Source of the DNA: Paenibacillus oceani
GTDB taxonomy: Bacteria > Bacillota > Bacilli > Paenibacillales > NBRC-103111
DNA length: 64,000 nt
Assembly (NCBI RefSeq): GCF_014705615.1
Contig: NZ_JACXJA010000027.1
Coordinates: 1-64,000, forward strand
Direction: 5' to 3'
The translations under genes and the position numbers were made by a program. The notes under the pieces were generated by a model, which was not told the DNA's origin, searched no databases, and saw only the letters and a program-made list of their open reading frames with translations. Of the stretch, positions 61,238 through 64,000 are shown piece after piece. Each line of letters starts with the position of its first letter. Position 1 is the stretch's first letter.

Positions 61238-62401
61238 TTAACGCCTTTTGATGCACGGGATGACCGATGCTTCGCCCGTCCACCGCTCATCCGTATGGTT
61301 GCGCCCCCGCACGGCGATTCGCCCGTCACGGTATACCTCGACGAACAAGCTTTCGCTTTTGAGCGGGGATACCGGCTTATTCCCGGCCGAATACACCCCG
61401 CGGATGGCGCCGCTGCCAACTGCCGTGAAGGGACCGCGCCACAGCTGCCCGGTCGGCTCCAGATCCCAGTGCGTATGCCCGGAGAACAGGACGACGGCCG
61501 GGTATTTCGCGAGGATGGCGCGCAGACGTTCATGCTGGACCACGCCGCGCTCGAGCGAGCTGCCTTCCACCGTATCCGGCAGGGGCTGGTGCAGGAAGAC
61601 GAATGCCGGCATGCAAGAGCTGCCGGAATCCGGACCGTTCCCTCCCGATGCTCCCGTATGCCGAGGGCGGCTCGTTAATTCGGCAAGACGTCCGTCCAGC
61701 CAGTTCAACTGCTCGTCCGACATACTGGCGTCCTCGCCGACCGATTCGTCGACGTCCCGGTACGCTTCTCCGCTTAGAAAAAGAAAGGGCACGCCGCGCA
61801 CGGACGTTTCGTGATACAACCGGCGATAGCCGAAATGCCGCTTGAACTGGGAAGCTGCCTGATAGGAGCTCCAGTCCCCGCTTAACTTGGTGTAATCGTA
61901 ATGAGTCCCGCCATGCAGCCACATCCGGTAATAGTCGTGGTTGCCCATCGTCGCGTGAACAGGAGGGTGGGGCGTGCGGCTCAACAGCTCCTTCAGACGG
62001 ATGAAGTCCCGCTCGCCGCCGTTCGTCAAATCTCCATTGAGTACAAGTAAATCGGCGTCCGGCTTTATGGTATAATATTCTATAAGCGCTTTCATGAGCA
62101 AATGCTGCGATTCTTTATCGGTCTCTTGAATGTGCAGGTCGCTCAGCAAAATAAAGGAGAGCAGAGGCGATTCCGTTTGTAGTCCGGGGGATATTTGCTT
62201 GTCCGGAGTTTGCCGTGGAAGCTTTGCGGCACGGTTTTCGGCTGCGGCAAAAGCGCCGGGAGATGTGAGTCCAGACAGATTCCTGGGCGACAGTTCCGCT
62301 TCGGCTGTCCATCTGCCTGCGAGGCCGGTTACAGCGCAGGAACATAGCGCAAGCGCAGCCGAAACGCATAATACGAGCGTGTTTTTGTGAATCGGATTCA
62401 T
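61238..62401 (-). CDS. Exported metallophosphoesterase
   Basis: A 387-aa calcineurin-like phosphoesterase. The N-terminal hydrophobic segment (6-22) ends in LCSC, suggesting a lipoprotein or signal-anchored protein. The metal-binding motifs are SDLHIQE, NGDLTNGG, GNHDYY and SGHTHWD in the expected order. The ATG at 62401 has GGGAG directly adjacent, an unusually tight spacing; no better start is seen. Substrate unknown, perhaps nucleotides or lipid phosphates outside the cell. Confidence 0.85.
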   Translation of the reverse strand: MNPIHKNTLVLCVSAALALCSCAVTGLAGRWTAEAELSPRNLSGLTSPGAFAAAENRAAKLPRQTPDKQISPGLQTESPLLSFILLSDLHIQETDKESQHLLMKALIEYYTIKPDADLLVLNGDLTNGGERDFIRLKELLSRTPHPPVHATMGNHDYYRMWLHGGTHYDYTKLSGDWSSYQAASQFKRHFGYRRLYHETSVRGVPFLFLSGEAYRDVDESVGEDASMSDEQLNWLDGRLAELTSRPRHTGASGGNGPDSGSSCMPAFVFLHQPLPDTVEGSSLERGVVQHERLRAILAKYPAVVLFSGHTHWDLEPTGQLWRGPFTAVGSGAIRGVYSAGNKPVSPLKSESLFVEVYRDGRIAVRGRNHTDERWTGEASVIPCIKRR

Positions 62402-62502
62402 CTCCCGAAGTTGGTCCTGCGGGGTTGTGATTTTGTCCCGCGCTTACGATTAGGTTGGTTTCATTTCCCTGACTTATACATACAGGAACGGAGTGATAGG
62501 GT

Positions 62503-63237
62503 GTGCCTCAAATGATTTCATGGGGGCCGTTCGCGATCCAGACCGGACTGCTGGCCGTCATTGCGGCGGCGCTGACGGCGATCGCGGCTGTCCATCTGAT
62601 GGCGAGAGCCGCTGGCGGCAGCAATGACAGCCATGCCAAGGAAGCGGCGGAGCTGCTGCAAAATGCGGCTTTTATCGCGCTGATCGTATGGAAGTTCGGC
62701 CACGTCTTGTTCGCTCCGGCTGTCGTCTGGGAGCGGCCGTCCGCTTTGCTGCTGCTCAGCGGGGGAACGCGGGAAGCTTTCGTTGCGATGCTTGTGGCAG
62801 GTGTGTATCTAGTGGTGCGTCTGCGCAGGAGAGCGATCCCGATCCGGCTTTTTCTCGATCTTGCCGCTTTTGGAGCCGTGCTGGCCGTTATCGTATACGC
62901 GGCGATCGACTGGAATTACGGGAAACCGACATCGCTGCCGTGGGGAATGAGCTTGAACGACCCCGAATTCCGGTATCATCCGGTGTCCGCTTATACGATG
63001 CTGGCGGCGGCGTTCGTTGCGCTGCTGCTGTGGATGCGCCGGGGGCAGGCGGGTACGGGGGAGCTGTACAGAGCCGGCTCGATCTATATGGGGCTGGGGC
63101 TGCTGGCCGTCTCCTTCGGTGCGGTTCCGAAGCCTGCTGTGCTGCTGCTGTCGTCCGATCAATGGTGGGCGATTGCTTTGGCGGGAATTGGCATTGTTTC
63201 GTCTACTCTGTCGCATAATAAGGCGGAAGGGAGATGA
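62503..63237 (+). CDS. Membrane protein of unknown function
   Basis: A 244-aa protein with about six to seven membrane helices (for example TGLLAVIAAALTAIAAVHLM and LFLDLAAFGAVLAVIVYAAI). No specific family is certain; the topology is somewhat like the Lgt superfamily, but its catalytic motif is not seen. The GTG at 62503 or an ATG three codons later could start it, after GGAGTGATAGG. Two small hydrophilic genes follow directly on the same strand. Confidence 0.65.
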   Translation: MPQMISWGPFAIQTGLLAVIAAALTAIAAVHLMARAAGGSNDSHAKEAAELLQNAAFIALIVWKFGHVLFAPAVVWERPSALLLLSGGTREAFVAMLVAGVYLVVRLRRRAIPIRLFLDLAAFGAVLAVIVYAAIDWNYGKPTSLPWGMSLNDPEFRYHPVSAYTMLAAAFVALLLWMRRGQAGTGELYRAGSIYMGLGLLAVSFGAVPKPAVLLLSSDQWWAIALAGIGIVSSTLSHNKAEGR

Positions 63238-63243
63238 CCAATC

Positions 63244-63381
63244 ATGTCAAACCAACCAAAAAACGATCAGGACTCCATCGCTCAGCGCCGTCAAGCCGAG
63301 CAAAACGAAGAAAACCGCGGGAAATCGGCCGGCAGCGTTGTGGATAAAAAGCTGGACGGTCCGAACCGTCCCTCGGTTTAA
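63244..63381 (+). CDS. Small hydrophilic protein
   Basis: A 45-aa, strongly hydrophilic protein (MSNQPKNDQDSIAQRRQAEQ, then ENRGKSAGSVVDKKLDGPNR). AAGGGAG lies about eleven bases before its ATG. It starts four bases after the stop of the upstream membrane gene, so it is cotranscribed. No family is recognised; its composition resembles small spore or stress proteins. Confidence 0.55.
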   Translation: MSNQPKNDQDSIAQRRQAEQNEENRGKSAGSVVDKKLDGPNRPSV

Positions 63382-63405
63382 GCCGGGTCCCGACAGGAGC
63401 GGAAT

Positions 63406-63819
63406 ATGGACAAAAACTACAACGAGCGCCAGGAGCGGGATACGAAGCAGCAGCCGCAGGCAGGCCGGGACGATGCATCGCTGGACCCGTTCGAGATTAA
63501 TTTTTTGCCCCAGTTTACGGAGGGCCGAGGTCCGAGAAAACCGTTTATTAACGAATTCGGCGTGACGATCGGCGACCATATCTACGAATCGCCGGACTCT
63601 CCGCTCAGCCAGTGGACGGAAGAAACCGATCCTATGGTGATGGCGGGCGATCAGTGGGTGCACCCGTTCAAGGATATCGGATTTCAGACCGACGAGAACC
63701 GCGATTATTTCGAGAAGGGGATCTTGCCGTCGGCTCAAGGCGGCCGGTTCATGCATCCGGATAAAAACACCGCTTACGATGCAGGCACGGACCCCGATCC
63801 GGATCATGTAAAGGAATAA
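63406..63819 (+). CDS. DUF3905-like conserved hypothetical protein
   Basis: A 137-aa soluble protein. The central motif PFINEFGVTIGDHIYESPDSPLSQWTEETDP-type stretch (about 46-75) and VMAGDQWVHPFKDIGFQT look like the DUF3905 family of sporeformers; this is from memory and not checked. The N terminus is Gln/Arg-rich. AGGAGCGG precedes the ATG. It lies 24 bp after the small hydrophilic gene. The remaining 181 bases to the window end (63820-64000) show no gene or signal. Confidence 0.6.
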   Translation: MDKNYNERQERDTKQQPQAGRDDASLDPFEINFLPQFTEGRGPRKPFINEFGVTIGDHIYESPDSPLSQWTEETDPMVMAGDQWVHPFKDIGFQTDENRDYFEKGILPSAQGGRFMHPDKNTAYDAGTDPDPDHVKE

Positions 63820-64000
63820 GCGGGATTAAGCGGTTGGAAGGGCGGGGGTTCGGGTTAGCCCGATTGGAGGTTTCGACGGGCAGACCGTACCACCCGTTGA
63901 TGTAAAAGAGACAGACGGCGCTTAACCAGGTAGCCATGCGACGATGAGGACAAAGCGGCGTTTCGACCGGAGATGACGGCTCTTTATAGAAATCTCGTCC

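Overview
The window looks like a chromosomal segment of a spore-forming Paenibacillus-type member of the Bacillales. Pointers are a caa3-type cytochrome oxidase operon (ctaCDEF, ctaG), a YhcN/YlaJ-type sporulation lipoprotein, a Spo0E-like protein, EcsAB, a CvfC-like HEAT protein, frequent TTG/GTG starts with strong AGGAGG-type ribosome sites, and a c-di-AMP (ydaO-type) riboswitch in front of an NlpC/P60 hydrolase. No rRNA gene, phage or intact transposon was found. The genus is inferred from gene content.

Layout. 0.1-0.8 kb: six tRNA genes in two transcription units (Leu-GAG, Leu-CAG; then Gly-GCC, Leu-CAA, Pro-TGG, Gly-TCC). 0.9-7.6 kb: a DEAD-box RNA helicase, a large imperfect palindromic repeat, then minus-strand genes for CvfC, a guanylate-kinase-like protein, the flagellar stator MotAB and a sporulation lipoprotein. 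8-13.6 kb: caa3 oxidase, its assembly factor CtaG and a DUF420 protein. 13.8-18 kb: a GntR-regulated operon with two ABC exporter modules. 18-21.5 kb: a TetR/P450 divergent pair, then decayed gene fragments (an AraC regulator and a carbohydrate-binding/FnIII protein). 21.9-28 kb: an F420-0:glutamyl-ligase-like protein, a PrsW-like protease fused to a putative nuclease toxin with a candidate immunity gene, and a CoA-disulfide reductase/rhodanese. 28-35.5 kb: an MFS pump with a WYL regulator sharing an operator, a PadR/HAAS pair, a second DUF420 protein, a PhyH oxygenase and a divergent AraC regulator. 35.7-38 kb: an AT-rich agr-type peptide-signalling locus (agrB, agrD) flanked by two paralogous membrane proteins that look like AgrC sensor domains without a kinase. 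38-44 kb: the riboswitch-controlled hydrolase, a Tat-exported beta-helix protein, an orphan sugar-binding lipoprotein and its probable LacI regulator. 44-56.5 kb: a signalling island made of an MCP-CheW-CheA operon without CheY/B/R, and a KaiC-like ATPase between two paralogous GAF-LuxR regulators, followed by a small protein, a degenerate HD-GYP protein and a Spo0E-like protein. 56.6-64 kb: EcsAB, a 750-bp intergenic region with a DnaA-box cluster and 52-bp tandem repeats, an HI0933-family flavoprotein, a metallophosphoesterase and small hydrophilic proteins.

The best candidates for undescribed systems are the PrsW-protease/toxin/immunity locus (23.1-25.6 kb), the kinase-less agr locus (35.7-38.0 kb) and the KaiC-like/dual-LuxR/HD-GYP/Spo0E cluster (49.2-56.5 kb). 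All functional calls come from reading the sequence; no database search was run.
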